Notes under the pieces: generated by a model
Told to the model about the DNA's origin: nothing
The model's database searches: none
Seen by the model: the letters and a program-made list of their open reading frames with translations, nothing else
Shown: piece by piece, positions 24,588-34,239 of the stretch
How the letters are laid out: every line of letters begins with the position of its first letter
How positions within the stretch are numbered: the stretch's first letter is position 1
Source: Lentzea sp033794685
Lineage (GTDB): Bacteria; Actinomycetota; Actinomycetes; Mycobacteriales; Pseudonocardiaceae
Strand: one strand, 5' to 3'
Assembly (NCBI GenBank): GCA_033794685.1
Contig: JARAYZ010000006.1
DNA length: 64,000 nucleotides
Translations under genes and position numbers: made by a program

Positions 24588-25156
24588 GCGAGCAGCTTCC
24601 GGATGATCTCGGTGGCCGTGTCGATGTCCGGCGGGGCACCGGTGATCACGTCGGAGTAGCAGAACGACTCGGCGAGCCGGACCACCGCGTAGGCCAGTTT
24701 GGTCACCGGGATGTCCGGCTCGTCGTCGCGTTCGGCACGGATGAGGCAGGCCAGGCCCGCCACGAGACGGTGCTGCACCACCCCCTGCTGGGAGGTCAGC
24801 ACGCGCAGCGCGGTCTCGGGGTCGCGTTCGAGCAGGGCGCGCAGGGCCGGTGAGGCGACGGTGTCGCGCATCGCCTGGTCCAGCACCGAAACCACCCGCG
24901 CCGTGCCACGGTGTGTGCTGGCCTGCCACAGGCGCGCCCACGCCCGGTGCGTGATGGCCCACAGCACCTCGCCCAGCACGCGGTCGCGGTCGCCGTAGCG
25001 GCGGTAGAGGGTGGCGCGGCCGATCCCGGCCTCGGTGGCGAGCTCGCCCATGTCGATGCGGCTCTCGCGGAGGAACTGCCGCAGCGCGCGGGTGATGACC
25101 GGATCCACCTCGGGCTCGGTGGTCAGGTTCACGTTGGCCTCGGCGTGAGACAGCAT
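24584..25156 (-). CDS. TetR-family repressor
   Basis: 190 aa, ATG complementary to 25154-25156. N-terminal helix-turn-helix: RQFLRESRIDMGELATEAG and IGRATLYRRYGDRDRVL. The C-terminal ligand domain is helical (RVVSVLDQAMRDTV, ALRVLTSQQGVVQHRLVAG) and close to the QsdR-type subgroup, from memory. It is divergent from a DUF1295 membrane reductase gene. Four half-sites TGAGACA/TGTCTCA in the shared region, one inside its own first codons, indicate repression of both genes. Confidence 0.88.
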   Translation of the reverse strand: MLSHAEANVNLTTEPEVDPVITRALRQFLRESRIDMGELATEAGIGRATLYRRYGDRDRVLGEVLWAITHRAWARLWQASTHRGTARVVSVLDQAMRDTVASPALRALLERDPETALRVLTSQQGVVQHRLVAGLACLIRAERDDEPDIPVTKLAYAVVRLAESFCYSDVITGAPPDIDTATEIIRKLLA

Positions 25157-25197
25157 GTATAAAGTGTCTCACTGAGACATTCAAGCAGAATGTCTCA
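25146..25197. promoter_or_regulatory. Symmetric four-half-site TetR operator
   Basis: TGAGACA (25146-25152), TGTCTCA (25165-25171), C, TGAGACA (25173-25179), TGTCTCA (25191-25197). The inner pair makes a perfect 15-bp palindrome and the whole array is symmetric about 25,172. The left outer site lies within codons 2-4 of the TetR gene. Confidence 0.8.
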
Positions 25198-25217
25198 CCC
25201 GGTGCGAGGAGGGCGGC

Positions 25218-26135
25218 ATGCCGCGGGTCTGGGGAATGCTGCCGTTCATGCTGGTCGGAGCCGCGTTGCTGCTGGCGCCGGCCACCGCGACGGCCGCCGG
25301 GTGGAACCTGGCCGTGCAGGTCGTGCTGTTCACCCTGGCTGCGGCGATACCGGGGTACCTCACGCGGCACGTGTCGTACGTCGACGTGGCGTGGCCGTGG
25401 GGTCTGGTGGGAATCGGCCTGGTCACCCTGTTCACGGCCGAACTCGGCGTCGTGACGGTCGCGATCGCGGTCGCCTACCTCGCCATGGGCGCGCGGATGG
25501 GGCTGTGGAGCCTGGTGCTGACCGTGAAGCACGGCTGGTGGAAGCCGGGCGCGCCCAAGGTCGAACTCCCCCGGTACCAGTACCAGCGGCGGCGCTGGGA
25601 GCGGCAGGGGTTCCGCAACGAAACGCTGTCCGTCCAGTACGAGATCTGGTTGCAGGGCCTGGCGAACGCGTCGGTGCTCGCCGTTCCCGCGTTCCTCGTC
25701 GCCGCCGACCAGCGGTCGCTGTCCGTCTGGTCCGTGGCCGCACTGGTCCTGTGGGCCGCGTCCTACGTGCTGGAGTCGTTGGCGGACAAGCAGAAGCAGC
25801 GGTTCGCCGCCCGTGGTGGACGGCGAACCTGCGACGAGGGGTTGTGGCGCTACAGCCGGCACCCGAACTACTTCTTCCAGTGGATGCAGTGGAACGCCCT
25901 GGTCCTGCTCGCACTGCCGTCGCTGCCGGCCCGGTTCGGCGACACGTCGCTCGTGGTGTGGGTGCTGCTGACCCTGGGGCTGTTCCTCGCCTCCTGGACG
26001 CTGTACGTCACGCTGACCAAGCACACCGGCGCCCGCCCGGCCGAGTACTACAGCCTTCAGAAACGCCCTGACTACGCCCAGTACCAGGCCACCACCAACA
26101 TGTTCTTCCCCGGCCCCGTCAAGAAGTCAGCCTGA
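25218..26135 (+). CDS. DUF1295 membrane protein (steroid 5-alpha-reductase-like fold)
   Basis: 305 aa, ATG 25218 behind GAGGAGGG. About seven hydrophobic helices, with the family hallmark LWRYSRHPNYFFQWMQW at ~210-226 and a loop KHGWWKPGAPKVELPRYQY. DUF1295 proteins resemble membrane methyltransferase/steroid reductase folds (isoprenylcysteine methyltransferase-like), likely use NADPH, and act in the membrane; natural substrates are largely unknown. TetR control with a lipid-like ligand would fit a lipid or steroid role (inference). Its 3' end overlaps the convergent BNR gene by 17 bp. Confidence 0.85.
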   Translation: MPRVWGMLPFMLVGAALLLAPATATAAGWNLAVQVVLFTLAAAIPGYLTRHVSYVDVAWPWGLVGIGLVTLFTAELGVVTVAIAVAYLAMGARMGLWSLVLTVKHGWWKPGAPKVELPRYQYQRRRWERQGFRNETLSVQYEIWLQGLANASVLAVPAFLVAADQRSLSVWSVAALVLWAASYVLESLADKQKQRFAARGGRRTCDEGLWRYSRHPNYFFQWMQWNALVLLALPSLPARFGDTSLVVWVLLTLGLFLASWTLYVTLTKHTGARPAEYYSLQKRPDYAQYQATTNMFFPGPVKKSA

Positions 26136-27510
26136 AGTCGGCGACGCGGATCGGCGACGGCGTGGTACCGGTGGAGGTCTGCTGGTACTGCACCGACAGG
26201 ATCCCCTGCGAGGCGACGCGGGAAGCGTCCACGTTGACCTCGCCGAACGCCCGCAGCGACGGCCGGTCGAACACGGTCGTCCAGTCCGTCCAGCCGCTCG
26301 CCTTCGTGGCCGCCACGATCTTGCCGCGCGGCATCACGAGGTAGACGTTGTCGTTGCGGTCCAGCACGATCCTGGTGCGCTGGGTGTGGTTCGGCGGGAT
26401 CGGGACCTCCATCTTGGTCCAGGTGCCGTCCGCGCCGCGGAAGACGTGGAACGTGCGGCCGTTCTGCGCGCGCTGGGCGGCGTAGTTCGAGACGCACTGG
26501 GTGAAGCGGCCGGGTACATAGCTGATCACCACGTGCGGGCGGCCGTTCGCGTCCACCGCCTGGCTTTCCTGGTTCATCAGGCCGTGGTTCGGGTCGAGCG
26601 GATCGGCCACCAGTCCCGGTGACCCGACGCTGACCCGAGTGCCGCCGGTAGTGCCCACGACGGTTCCCGCGCCGTTGCGCCAGGTTCGGCCGCGGTCGTC
26701 GCTGTAGACGTAGCCGGTGTCGTGGTTGGTCAGGCCGCCGGCGTTGCACAGCACGCCCGCATTGCCCTCACGCCAGGTGAAAGCGGCGTGCAACCGTCCA
26801 CTTCGGTCGTAGTTCAGACCGTGGAGGTACATGTTGCGGGTGGTGGAGACGACGCCGTTCGGACCGGTGTACGAGCCCGTCGCGGACGACCAGGCGCCGA
26901 GCTTGCGCCACGTCCCGCCGGTGTACTCGGCCAGCTCGTTGACGCCGTTGCCCGAACCCCCGGTGCGGTAGCTGAACTGCAGCCTGCCCTCCGGCGTCAC
27001 GACGAACTGCGGGTACGTCATCGAGCCCAGCTCGACGTCCCCGAGCGTGCGCCGCACCACGCCGAACGACGCGGCGTTCCAGGGTTGCGCGCCGATCGCC
27101 AGTCCGGGTTCGGAACGCAGGTAGAACAGGCGCGTGTTGTGGGTGTCCAGCGCGACGTGGATCGTGTTGTCCTGCGGGGAGATTCCCAGCGAGATCACGT
27201 TGTGCGAGTCGTCGGCGCTGAGCTGGTGCGGCAGAACGACTGTCTCCCAACGGGTGCCGCCCACGCTCCTGCGCGCGATCACGGCGCTGCGGTTCGCGGT
27301 GTACCAGGTGGCGTACTGACGCCCTTGGTACGTCAGGATCGCGTCCTGCTGGAACGAGTTGTTGTTCACCAGCCCGTCGTACGAGACGAAGTACAACGCC
27401 GAGGCGTCCAGCAGCGTGTCGGAGACGAGGCTGATCCCCGGTTGCGCCTGCGCGGGCGTCGGCACGAAGAGCGCGACGGCGGTCAGCAGTGAAACGAACG
27501 TCCTGGCCAT
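26119..27510 (-). CDS. Secreted BNR-repeat protein (BNR_4-like, putative glycan lyase/hydrolase)
   Basis: 463 aa, ATG complementary to 27508-27510; a longer reading upstream enters the promoter gap. Signal peptide FVSLLTAVALFVPTPAQA. The body is a beta-propeller with an Asp-box (YSDDRGRTW) and repeated ILTYQGRQYATWYT, HNVISLGISPQDNTIHVALD and RLHAAFTWREG blades, the BNR_4 pattern found in ulvan-lyase and rhamnosidase-like enzymes (from memory). It is exported and would bind or cleave an acidic or rhamnose/arabinose-rich polysaccharide. Divergent from the GH2 galactosidase gene; the shared 155-bp gap carries TCGAAC dyads. Confidence 0.7.
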   Translation of the reverse strand: MARTFVSLLTAVALFVPTPAQAQPGISLVSDTLLDASALYFVSYDGLVNNNSFQQDAILTYQGRQYATWYTANRSAVIARRSVGGTRWETVVLPHQLSADDSHNVISLGISPQDNTIHVALDTHNTRLFYLRSEPGLAIGAQPWNAASFGVVRRTLGDVELGSMTYPQFVVTPEGRLQFSYRTGGSGNGVNELAEYTGGTWRKLGAWSSATGSYTGPNGVVSTTRNMYLHGLNYDRSGRLHAAFTWREGNAGVLCNAGGLTNHDTGYVYSDDRGRTWRNGAGTVVGTTGGTRVSVGSPGLVADPLDPNHGLMNQESQAVDANGRPHVVISYVPGRFTQCVSNYAAQRAQNGRTFHVFRGADGTWTKMEVPIPPNHTQRTRIVLDRNDNVYLVMPRGKIVAATKASGWTDWTTVFDRPSLRAFGEVNVDASRVASQGILSVQYQQTSTGTTPSPIRVADFRLTS

Positions 27511-27527
27511 GCCGCCGAAGCGTGCAG

Positions 27528-27563
27528 TCGAACAGGATCGAACGCAAGCGTCGACTTGTTCGA
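27528..27563. promoter_or_regulatory. TCGAAC/GTTCGA dyad in the BNR-GH2 intergenic region
   Basis: TCGAAC at 27528-27533 and 27538-27543 (10-bp period), then GTTCGA at 27558-27563 (14 nt after the second). A similar set (TCGAAC, 15 nt, GTTCGA) occurs upstream of the LacI gene at 43715-43741, sharing the 9-mer TCGAACAAG. Further on, TGTTCACTT is repeated at 27624 and 27634, again with a 10-bp period. Confidence 0.4.
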
Positions 27564-27665
27564 TAACACCGGGCGTTGTGAACGTCCCTGACCTCGTGGC
27601 TCTTGTCGGCACCGCCCGCCGACTGTTCACTTGTGTTCACTTCTGTCCGAACATGGAGGTTCCGC

Positions 27666-30600
27666 GTGCGGCGCGCGATCGTTCTTGCGACAGTCATGGT
27701 GGTGACGGCCGGTGCGATGACGCCGGTCGCCGCCGCCGTCGATCCCCCTCCCGACGTGCACACGTACCTCGAGGATCCGAGCAGGATCGCCGAGGGGCAG
27801 GAACCGCACCACGCGTTCCTGCGCCCGCAGGCCGACATCGCCTCGGCCGCGCGCGACGAGGAACGCGGTCCGTTCGTCCGGTCACTGGACGGCCAGTGGC
27901 GGATCGCGATGGCGGACAAGCCCGCCGACGTGCCGGCGCGGTTCTACGCCGAAGACCACGACACGTCCCGCTGGCGCACCGTGACGGTGCCGCACACCTG
28001 GCAGACCGACGGACTCGACCACCCGATCTTCCGCAACATCGCCACCGAGGTGCAGCCGGACGACCCTCCCCGCGTCCCCCGCGACATCAACCCGACCGGC
28101 GCGTACGTCCGCGACTTCGAGGTGCCCGCGAACTGGGCGAAGCGGGAGACCTTCCTGCGCTTCGAGGGCGTCACGTCCGGCTACTTCGTGTGGGTCAACG
28201 GGAAGTACGTCGGCTACGACCAGGGCGGCTACACCCCGGCCGAGTTCGACATCTCGTCCGCACTCCGCCCGGGACGCAACAAGATCGCCGTGCAGGTGCA
28301 CCGCTGGAGCGCCGGTTCCTACCTGGAGGACTACGACCAGTGGCGGTACTCGGGCATCTTCCGCTCGGTGTCGCTCTACTCGACGCCCGCCACGTTCATC
28401 CAGGACGTCACCCTCAAGACCGACCTCGACGCCACCTACACCGACGCGACCCTCACCGCGGACGTCGAACTCGGCCTCAAACCCGGTGGCACCACCGGCA
28501 CGCACCGCGTCACCGCCAGTCTGCGTGACACCAAGGGCAAGGAAGTCGGTTCGGTGAGCCAGGAGGTCACCGGCAGCACGGCGCGGCTCACGTTGCCAGT
28601 GCGCGACCCCGCCAAGTGGACCGACGAGACCCCGAACGTCTACACCATCGTGCTCACGCTTGCCGCGCCCGACGGCAAGGTCACGCACATCACCAGTGAC
28701 ACCACGGGTTTCCGCGAGATCGAGATCAAGGACCGCACGCTGCTCGTCAACGGGAAACGCGTGCTGTTCAAGGGTGTCAACCGCGCGGAGACCGACCCGG
28801 ACCACGGCCGGCACGTGCCGAGGGCCGCGCAGGAACGCGACGTCGAGTTGATGGAGCAGCTCAACGTCAACGCCGTGCGCACCTCGCACTACCCGAGCGA
28901 CCCGTACTTCTACGACCTGGCCGACGAGCACGGGATCTGGATCGACGACGAGGTCGACATCGAGACCCACAACCACGAGAACTGCGCCCGGTGGTGCCAG
29001 GCCAACCAGCCGGAGTGGCGCGACACCTTCATGGACCGGCTGATCGGCATGGTCGAGCGCGACAAGAACCACCCCAGCGTCTTCATGTGGGACACCGGCA
29101 ACGAGGCCGGTCTCGGCGCGCACCACTACGAGATGGCCAAGTGGCTCAAGGCCAACGACCCCAGCAGGCCGATCTACCACCAGTCCAACAACCCCGACGG
29201 CGACGCGCCGTTCGCCGACGTGTGGGGGCCGCGCTACCCGTCACCGGAGAGGTTCGCCGAGCAGGCGAAGAACACGACCAAGCCGTTGATCTTCGGTGAG
29301 TACGCGCACGCGATGGGCAACAGCCTCGGCAACTTCCGCGAGTTCTGGGACATCATCCGCGCCCATCCGCAGACCCAGGGCGGCTTCATCTGGGACTGGG
29401 CCGAGCAGAACATCAGGCAGAAGACCCGCACCACCCCGGACACGTCCGGCAACGACATCACGGCGTTGCTCTCCGGTGCGCCGAAACTCGTCGACGGCCA
29501 CCGCGGCAAGGCGCTGTCCCTGTCCGGTCTCGACGACTTCGTCGAGGTGTACCGCGACCGCAGGCTCGACATCACCGGCACCGCGCTGACGCTCGACGCG
29601 TGGGTGCGGCCCGGCAAGTGGACCGGGCAGTTCCCGATCATCGCCAAGGGCGACCACCAGTGGACGCTCAAGATGAAGAACGAGACGACGCTCGAGTTCT
29701 TCGTCCACAGTGGCACGTGGCGGGCCGTGCAGGCGAAGGTGCCCGCCGACTTCTACGGCAAGTGGCACCGGGTCAGCGGCACGTACGACGGCACGGCGCT
29801 GCGGCTGTACATCGACGGCGCGGAGGTCGGCACGCTGCCGTTCACCGGCGCGATCGACTACTCGGCGGCGGACGTGAACATCGGCCGTGACTTCGAGATG
29901 TCGTGGAACGACCCGTCGAACGTCGGGCGGCTGTCCCGCGGTGACGTCGACGACGTGCGCGTCTACAACCGGGCGCTGACCGCCGCGGAGCTCGGCACGT
30001 CCGCCGCTCCGGCCGGTGGCGCCGTGCTGGCACTGGACTTCGACACCGTGCGGGAACGTGGCACGCACCTCGCGTACGGGTCGACGCTGTCCGGTGTGGA
30101 CGGACTGATCAACACGGACCGCACGACCCAGCCCGAGACGCTGCAGATGGCCTGGGCGCACCAGCCGATCCGGTTCGCCTACTCGGGTGGCGTGCTGACG
30201 GTCACCAACGAGCGGCAGTTCACCGGCACCGACGACCTCACGCTGAAGTGGCGGGTCACCGAGGGGACGAAGACGGTCAAGAGCGGCCGGCAACCGTTGC
30301 GGGTCGCCGCCGCCTCGACCTCACCGATCTCGTTGCCGGTACCGGCGAACGACACCGACCGGGAGAGGTTCCTGACCGTCGAGACGGTCACCTCGAACGG
30401 CCACGTGCTCGCCCACGACCAGTTCTCCCTGGGCGGCGGCAAGATCCCGGGCCTGGACAAGGCGCCGCGGGACTGGGCCGTCGTGTTCACCAAGGAGGAC
30501 GCCTCCAAGGTCACCGCGACCGCGGCGGGCACCACCTACACGGTCGACAAGAAGTCCGGCTCGCTGACGTCCATCAGGTCGTGGGGCAGGGAACTGCTCA

Positions 30601-31385
30601 CCAGCGGCCCGAAGCTCGACGCCTGGCGCGCGCCCATCAGCAACGAGACCTACACGTGGGGCCGCGCGGAGGGCGAGGACTGGCGCAAGGCCGGCCTAGA
30701 CCGCCTGGAGACCAGCGTGACCGGCGTCCGGGTCGAGCAGGACGGCGTGAAGGCGACCCGGATCGTCGTGGACAGCAGGGTGGCGGCGCCGGGTGTGACC
30801 GGGGCCTGGTTCGACCAGACGATGGTCTACACGATCGACTCCGCCGGAGTGCTGCGGCTCGGCCACCGGGTCACGCCGCAGGGTTCGGTGCGGACGTTGC
30901 CGTACCTGCCCCGGATCGGTGTCCAGCTGTCCGTGCCGGACCGCTATTCGACGTTCTCGTGGTACGGACGCAAGGCGGAGAGTTACAACGACCGCAAGGA
31001 CGGCACGCCGATCGGGGTGCACTCCAGTTCCGTGGCGGACCAGTACGTCGAGTACCACCGACCGCAGGACCACGGCAACCACACCGACACCCGGTGGGCG
31101 TTGCTCACCGACGGCCGCACTTCCGGCCTGCTGGTGTCGGGCGTCAAGGACGTCAGCGTCACGCAGTACGACGACCTGGAACGCGCGGCGTACCCGTTCA
31201 TGTTGCAGCGCAACAAGGGGCACTTCACGCTGCACGCCGATCACGCCGTGACCGGTGTCGGTGACACGCCGAACCCGGTGCGGCAGCGCAACCAGGTCCG
31301 TCCCGACTCCACCTACGAGTACACGATCACGATGCGGCCGCTGACGCCGCAGGAAGCCTGGTCCGGCACACCGGCGGGTGCCTGA
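27666..31385 (+). CDS. Secreted GH2 beta-galactosidase with inserted LamG domain
   Basis: 1,239 aa, GTG 27666 behind GGAGG. Signal peptide (IVLATVMVVTAGAMTPVAAA). Order: GH2 sugar-binding domain (~30-210, NPTGAYVRDFEVP, VGYDQGGYTPAEFDI), Ig-like domain, TIM barrel with acid/base E480 (DTGNEAGLG) and nucleophile E545 (IFGEYAHAMGN), then a LamG/concanavalin-like domain at ~600-775 (LDAWVRPGKWTGQFPI, DDVRVYNRALTAAEL), then the LacZ C-terminal domains (LTSIRSWGRELLTSGP). LacZ-type enzymes hydrolyse terminal beta-galactosides. The LamG insert between barrel and small-chain domains suggests tethering to a polymer. First plus-strand gene of the glycan locus; ends at a strong bidirectional terminator. 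Confidence 0.9.
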   Translation: MRRAIVLATVMVVTAGAMTPVAAAVDPPPDVHTYLEDPSRIAEGQEPHHAFLRPQADIASAARDEERGPFVRSLDGQWRIAMADKPADVPARFYAEDHDTSRWRTVTVPHTWQTDGLDHPIFRNIATEVQPDDPPRVPRDINPTGAYVRDFEVPANWAKRETFLRFEGVTSGYFVWVNGKYVGYDQGGYTPAEFDISSALRPGRNKIAVQVHRWSAGSYLEDYDQWRYSGIFRSVSLYSTPATFIQDVTLKTDLDATYTDATLTADVELGLKPGGTTGTHRVTASLRDTKGKEVGSVSQEVTGSTARLTLPVRDPAKWTDETPNVYTIVLTLAAPDGKVTHITSDTTGFREIEIKDRTLLVNGKRVLFKGVNRAETDPDHGRHVPRAAQERDVELMEQLNVNAVRTSHYPSDPYFYDLADEHGIWIDDEVDIETHNHENCARWCQANQPEWRDTFMDRLIGMVERDKNHPSVFMWDTGNEAGLGAHHYEMAKWLKANDPSRPIYHQSNNPDGDAPFADVWGPRYPSPERFAEQAKNTTKPLIFGEYAHAMGNSLGNFREFWDIIRAHPQTQGGFIWDWAEQNIRQKTRTTPDTSGNDITALLSGAPKLVDGHRGKALSLSGLDDFVEVYRDRRLDITGTALTLDAWVRPGKWTGQFPIIAKGDHQWTLKMKNETTLEFFVHSGTWRAVQAKVPADFYGKWHRVSGTYDGTALRLYIDGAEVGTLPFTGAIDYSAADVNIGRDFEMSWNDPSNVGRLSRGDVDDVRVYNRALTAAELGTSAAPAGGAVLALDFDTVRERGTHLAYGSTLSGVDGLINTDRTTQPETLQMAWAHQPIRFAYSGGVLTVTNERQFTGTDDLTLKWRVTEGTKTVKSGRQPLRVAAASTSPISLPVPANDTDRERFLTVETVTSNGHVLAHDQFSLGGGKIPGLDKAPRDWAVVFTKEDASKVTATAAGTTYTVDKKSGSLTSIRSWGRELLTSGPKLDAWRAPISNETYTWGRAEGEDWRKAGLDRLETSVTGVRVEQDGVKATRIVVDSRVAAPGVTGAWFDQTMVYTIDSAGVLRLGHRVTPQGSVRTLPYLPRIGVQLSVPDRYSTFSWYGRKAESYNDRKDGTPIGVHSSSVADQYVEYHRPQDHGNHTDTRWALLTDGRTSGLLVSGVKDVSVTQYDDLERAAYPFMLQRNKGHFTLHADHAVTGVGDTPNPVRQRNQVRPDSTYEYTITMRPLTPQEAWSGTPAGA

Positions 31386-31395
31386 CCGGAAGGGG

Positions 31396-31423
31396 GTGGC
31401 CCCGGTGCGCGCACCGGGGCCAC
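31396..31423. terminator. Bidirectional terminator, perfect 14-bp-arm palindrome
   Basis: Arm GTGGCCCCGGTGCG followed directly by its exact complement, between the convergent stops of the GH2 gene (31,385) and the next hydrolase (31,432). It forms a very stable stem without a T-run. Confidence 0.8.
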
Positions 31424-31431
31424 TCGGCACA

Positions 31432-34239
31432 TCAGTAGATCTTCACCTCCGTCAGCCCGGTCCGGAAACCGCTGGCGTGCGTCATCTGCACGCGAATCCG
31501 TTGCGTGGTGACGGAACCGAACGTGACCTGGTTGTAGTTGGCGCGAGGCGAGGCCGGTGTCCTCGCCTGCCCCGGCACGTCGGTCCACGCGCTGCCGTTC
31601 CAGTACTGCACCTGGTAGGAGGCCGGTGCCCGGTAACGGTTGCCCGCCCGGTCGTCGCGGAAGTACAGCCGTGCCTCGGTGACCGCGCGTTGCTGGCCGA
31701 AGTTCAGCTCGTACCAGTCGGTCGTGTTGGGTGAGCCGGAGCTGCCCCAGATCGGTTCGTTGATCGGGAAGCCGTCCACGGCCGCACCGACCGATGTGCC
31801 GGACGCCGTGTAGGACGCCGACGGACCCTGCGCCACGTTCGGCCGGGTCGAGTTCAAATCGACCCCTGCCTTCGCAAAGACGTCGACCACTCGTGCGCCG
31901 CTCTGCACGACGTCACGGGGAGCCCGCACACCGGCCACCGCGGTCTGGTGGGTCACCGAACCGCCGGAGGGCAGCGTGACCGATCCGGTCGCCGGGTCGT
32001 AGAGCACGCGGGTGAGCCGGTCCACCGTGAAGGCGCGGGTGCCGTTGAGATACACCGAGTATCCCTGCGGGACGCCGTTGTACCGGGTCACGCCGTCGGC
32101 CGGGTCGTCCCACACGACGCTGAGATCGGTGTTGCGGTGACGCAGGTTGTTGACGGCGAAGTGCGACCAGCCGATGTTGATCGGCGACAGCTCGATCAGC
32201 CCGTCGGTGCGCGGCCGCAGCCCCGCCACGTCCTCGACCACGGTCCAGTTGCCGCTGCCGAGGATGTTGTGGTGGATCCACGACCGGTACTGGATCGTGC
32301 TGCCGTTCCAGTCGGCCCAGAACTCGTTGGCGTCCGGCCACTGCGTGTTGCCGCCGACGTACTGCGCCCAGGTGTTCCAGTACAGCAGCTTCTTGTAGTC
32401 CTCCGCGGTCATCCACTGGTTCGGATAGTTGCGCAGCACCGAGGAGTAGAGGCGGAACTGCACGGTCGAGTTGATCGTGGAGAAGTTGTTCGAACCGGGG
32501 TGGCCCGCCGCCGCTGCCGCCGCCTTGTCCCGCTGGTTCGCGGTGTAGAACGGGAACACCGGGTACTCGGCCTGGTCCGCGAACAGCCGCAGCGCCTGCT
32601 TGTACTGGTCGGTGTTCGGCATCAGGCCGACCGAGAACGGGTAGTAGTTGTTGATCTCCTTCCACGGCACGTGCGTGTTCGTGGCGACGTGCTTGTGCTC
32701 CAGCAACTGCCGGGACGGGTTCCACAGCGTGTTGATCACACCGGACCGGATCCGGTCCGCCAGCGTCTGCATCTCCGCAGCCTTGGCCGCGTTGCCCGCC
32801 AGCGCGTAGGCCTGCTGGGCCGCAACGGCTCCGCTCCACACGTACGCCGTCTCAGCGCGGTCCAGCCGCCCCGCGCGCCAGTCGAACGACACGGCGTCGG
32901 CGTCGTTGCCGGTGAGCGCGCCCCAGTCGTACTCGATGACGCCGTTGTTGTTGGTGTCGTAGAACGAGAGCTGCCCCTTGGCGTCACCTTCCGCGTAGCG
33001 GGCCAGCAGGGCCGCGATCGACGGCTGGCCACCGTGGACCTGGTAGCTGCGCCACGCGGCCTCCGAGATGTACTGGGTGTAGGAGTTCGACCAGTTCTCC
33101 GGGTCGCCCGGGTTGTCCATGAACCGGCCGCCCTTGGACGTCTGCCCGGCGGACAGCCACGGACCGAAGGAGTAGACAGGATCGCGCAGGTACTTCAGGT
33201 CGTCGATGTGCATCGGCTGGGTCAGCACGATCGCGTTGTTGTACCCGGTGGCACCCTCGACCGAGACGGGGAACTGGTAGTCCTGGCCGGGGATGTCGAC
33301 GTCGAGGTGGTTGAAGCGCATCAGCCACCAGCGGTAGTACACGTTCTTCTTGATGGCCGCGTCGGGCACGTCGATGTAGGGGATGTTGTCCGCCCACCAA
33401 CGGTTGTAGGCCCGCACGTGGGTGGCGAACGCCGTCTCCGGTGTGTACCCGCGGTAGGACTGGTACTCCGTGGACGACTCCGGGATCTCGGTCGTGGGGA
33501 AGCCCATGGCGACCTTGGTGGTGATCGTCTGGCCGGCGCCGACGGTGATCGATCGGTTCAGACCGCCGTTGTTCACCGCGAACCCGTCGCCGGTGAGGCG
33601 CGGCCTGATCGTGGTGAGGTTGTTCTTCACCGGCCGGCTGCCGGTCAGCTCGTTCCCGCTCGCCGTCGTCGCGTACGGCGAGGTGGCGCGCAGTTGCAAC
33701 GTGGCGGCCGAACCACCGGTGTTCACGAGCGCGAGGTTCGTCACCGCCACGTTGTTGTGCGTGATGAACTTGGTCATCTCGACGCGGATCGAGCCGCTGG
33801 TGAAGACACCCTTGTAGTGACTGGGTTTCTGCACCCGTCCGGAGACCTGTTCGGTGAACGTGCCGGGTGACACCGCGACCGAGTAGGCGTTCTGGCCGCT
33901 GAGGTCGTCCCAGTAGGCCGACCGGCCTCCGAAGCCGATCACCCCGGGGTTGTGGGTGTACATGAACAACCCGCGGCCGCGGGTCATCAGGAAGTTGCCG
34001 GCCGGGTCGTTGCCGGGACGGGCCAGCAGCCGGTCCATCCAGAAGTCGGTGCCGCCGCTCTCGGCGTCGTAGATCGCCCGCATCGTGCTGCCGGTGCTGT
34101 ACCCGGCCGGGGGTGCGGGGATCGACGGCCCGGAGAACGTGGGAAAACCGATGGGTTGCGCGGCCGAGGCGGGTGCCAGGCCGCCCGTGATCAGCACGAC
34201 GGCCAGCGCGGGTGCCGTCAGGCGGCGAAGGCTTGCCAT
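31432..34239 (-). CDS. Secreted (alpha/alpha)6-type glycoside hydrolase with discoidin domain
   Basis: 935 aa, ATG complementary to 34237-34239 behind GGGAG. The open frame runs on upstream, but that part is the GH43 gene in another frame. Signal peptide (PALAVVLITGGLAPASA). N-terminal beta-sandwich (~30-230), then a helical barrel (YNRWWADNIPYIDVPDAAI, YYRWWLMRFNHLD, VWSGAVAAQQAYALAG, WPDANEFWADWNGSTIQYR) recalling mannosylglycerate-hydrolase/GH63/GH78-like barrels. The C-terminal ~135 residues are F5/8-type C (CBM32-like): WYELNFGQQRAVTEARLYF. Exact GH family uncertain. The start overlaps the upstream GH43 stop by 22 bp, so the two are coupled. Confidence 0.7.
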   Translation of the reverse strand: MASLRRLTAPALAVVLITGGLAPASAAQPIGFPTFSGPSIPAPPAGYSTGSTMRAIYDAESGGTDFWMDRLLARPGNDPAGNFLMTRGRGLFMYTHNPGVIGFGGRSAYWDDLSGQNAYSVAVSPGTFTEQVSGRVQKPSHYKGVFTSGSIRVEMTKFITHNNVAVTNLALVNTGGSAATLQLRATSPYATTASGNELTGSRPVKNNLTTIRPRLTGDGFAVNNGGLNRSITVGAGQTITTKVAMGFPTTEIPESSTEYQSYRGYTPETAFATHVRAYNRWWADNIPYIDVPDAAIKKNVYYRWWLMRFNHLDVDIPGQDYQFPVSVEGATGYNNAIVLTQPMHIDDLKYLRDPVYSFGPWLSAGQTSKGGRFMDNPGDPENWSNSYTQYISEAAWRSYQVHGGQPSIAALLARYAEGDAKGQLSFYDTNNNGVIEYDWGALTGNDADAVSFDWRAGRLDRAETAYVWSGAVAAQQAYALAGNAAKAAEMQTLADRIRSGVINTLWNPSRQLLEHKHVATNTHVPWKEINNYYPFSVGLMPNTDQYKQALRLFADQAEYPVFPFYTANQRDKAAAAAAGHPGSNNFSTINSTVQFRLYSSVLRNYPNQWMTAEDYKKLLYWNTWAQYVGGNTQWPDANEFWADWNGSTIQYRSWIHHNILGSGNWTVVEDVAGLRPRTDGLIELSPINIGWSHFAVNNLRHRNTDLSVVWDDPADGVTRYNGVPQGYSVYLNGTRAFTVDRLTRVLYDPATGSVTLPSGGSVTHQTAVAGVRAPRDVVQSGARVVDVFAKAGVDLNSTRPNVAQGPSASYTASGTSVGAAVDGFPINEPIWGSSGSPNTTDWYELNFGQQRAVTEARLYFRDDRAGNRYRAPASYQVQYWNGSAWTDVPGQARTPASPRANYNQVTFGSVTTQRIRVQMTHASGFRTGLTEVKIY

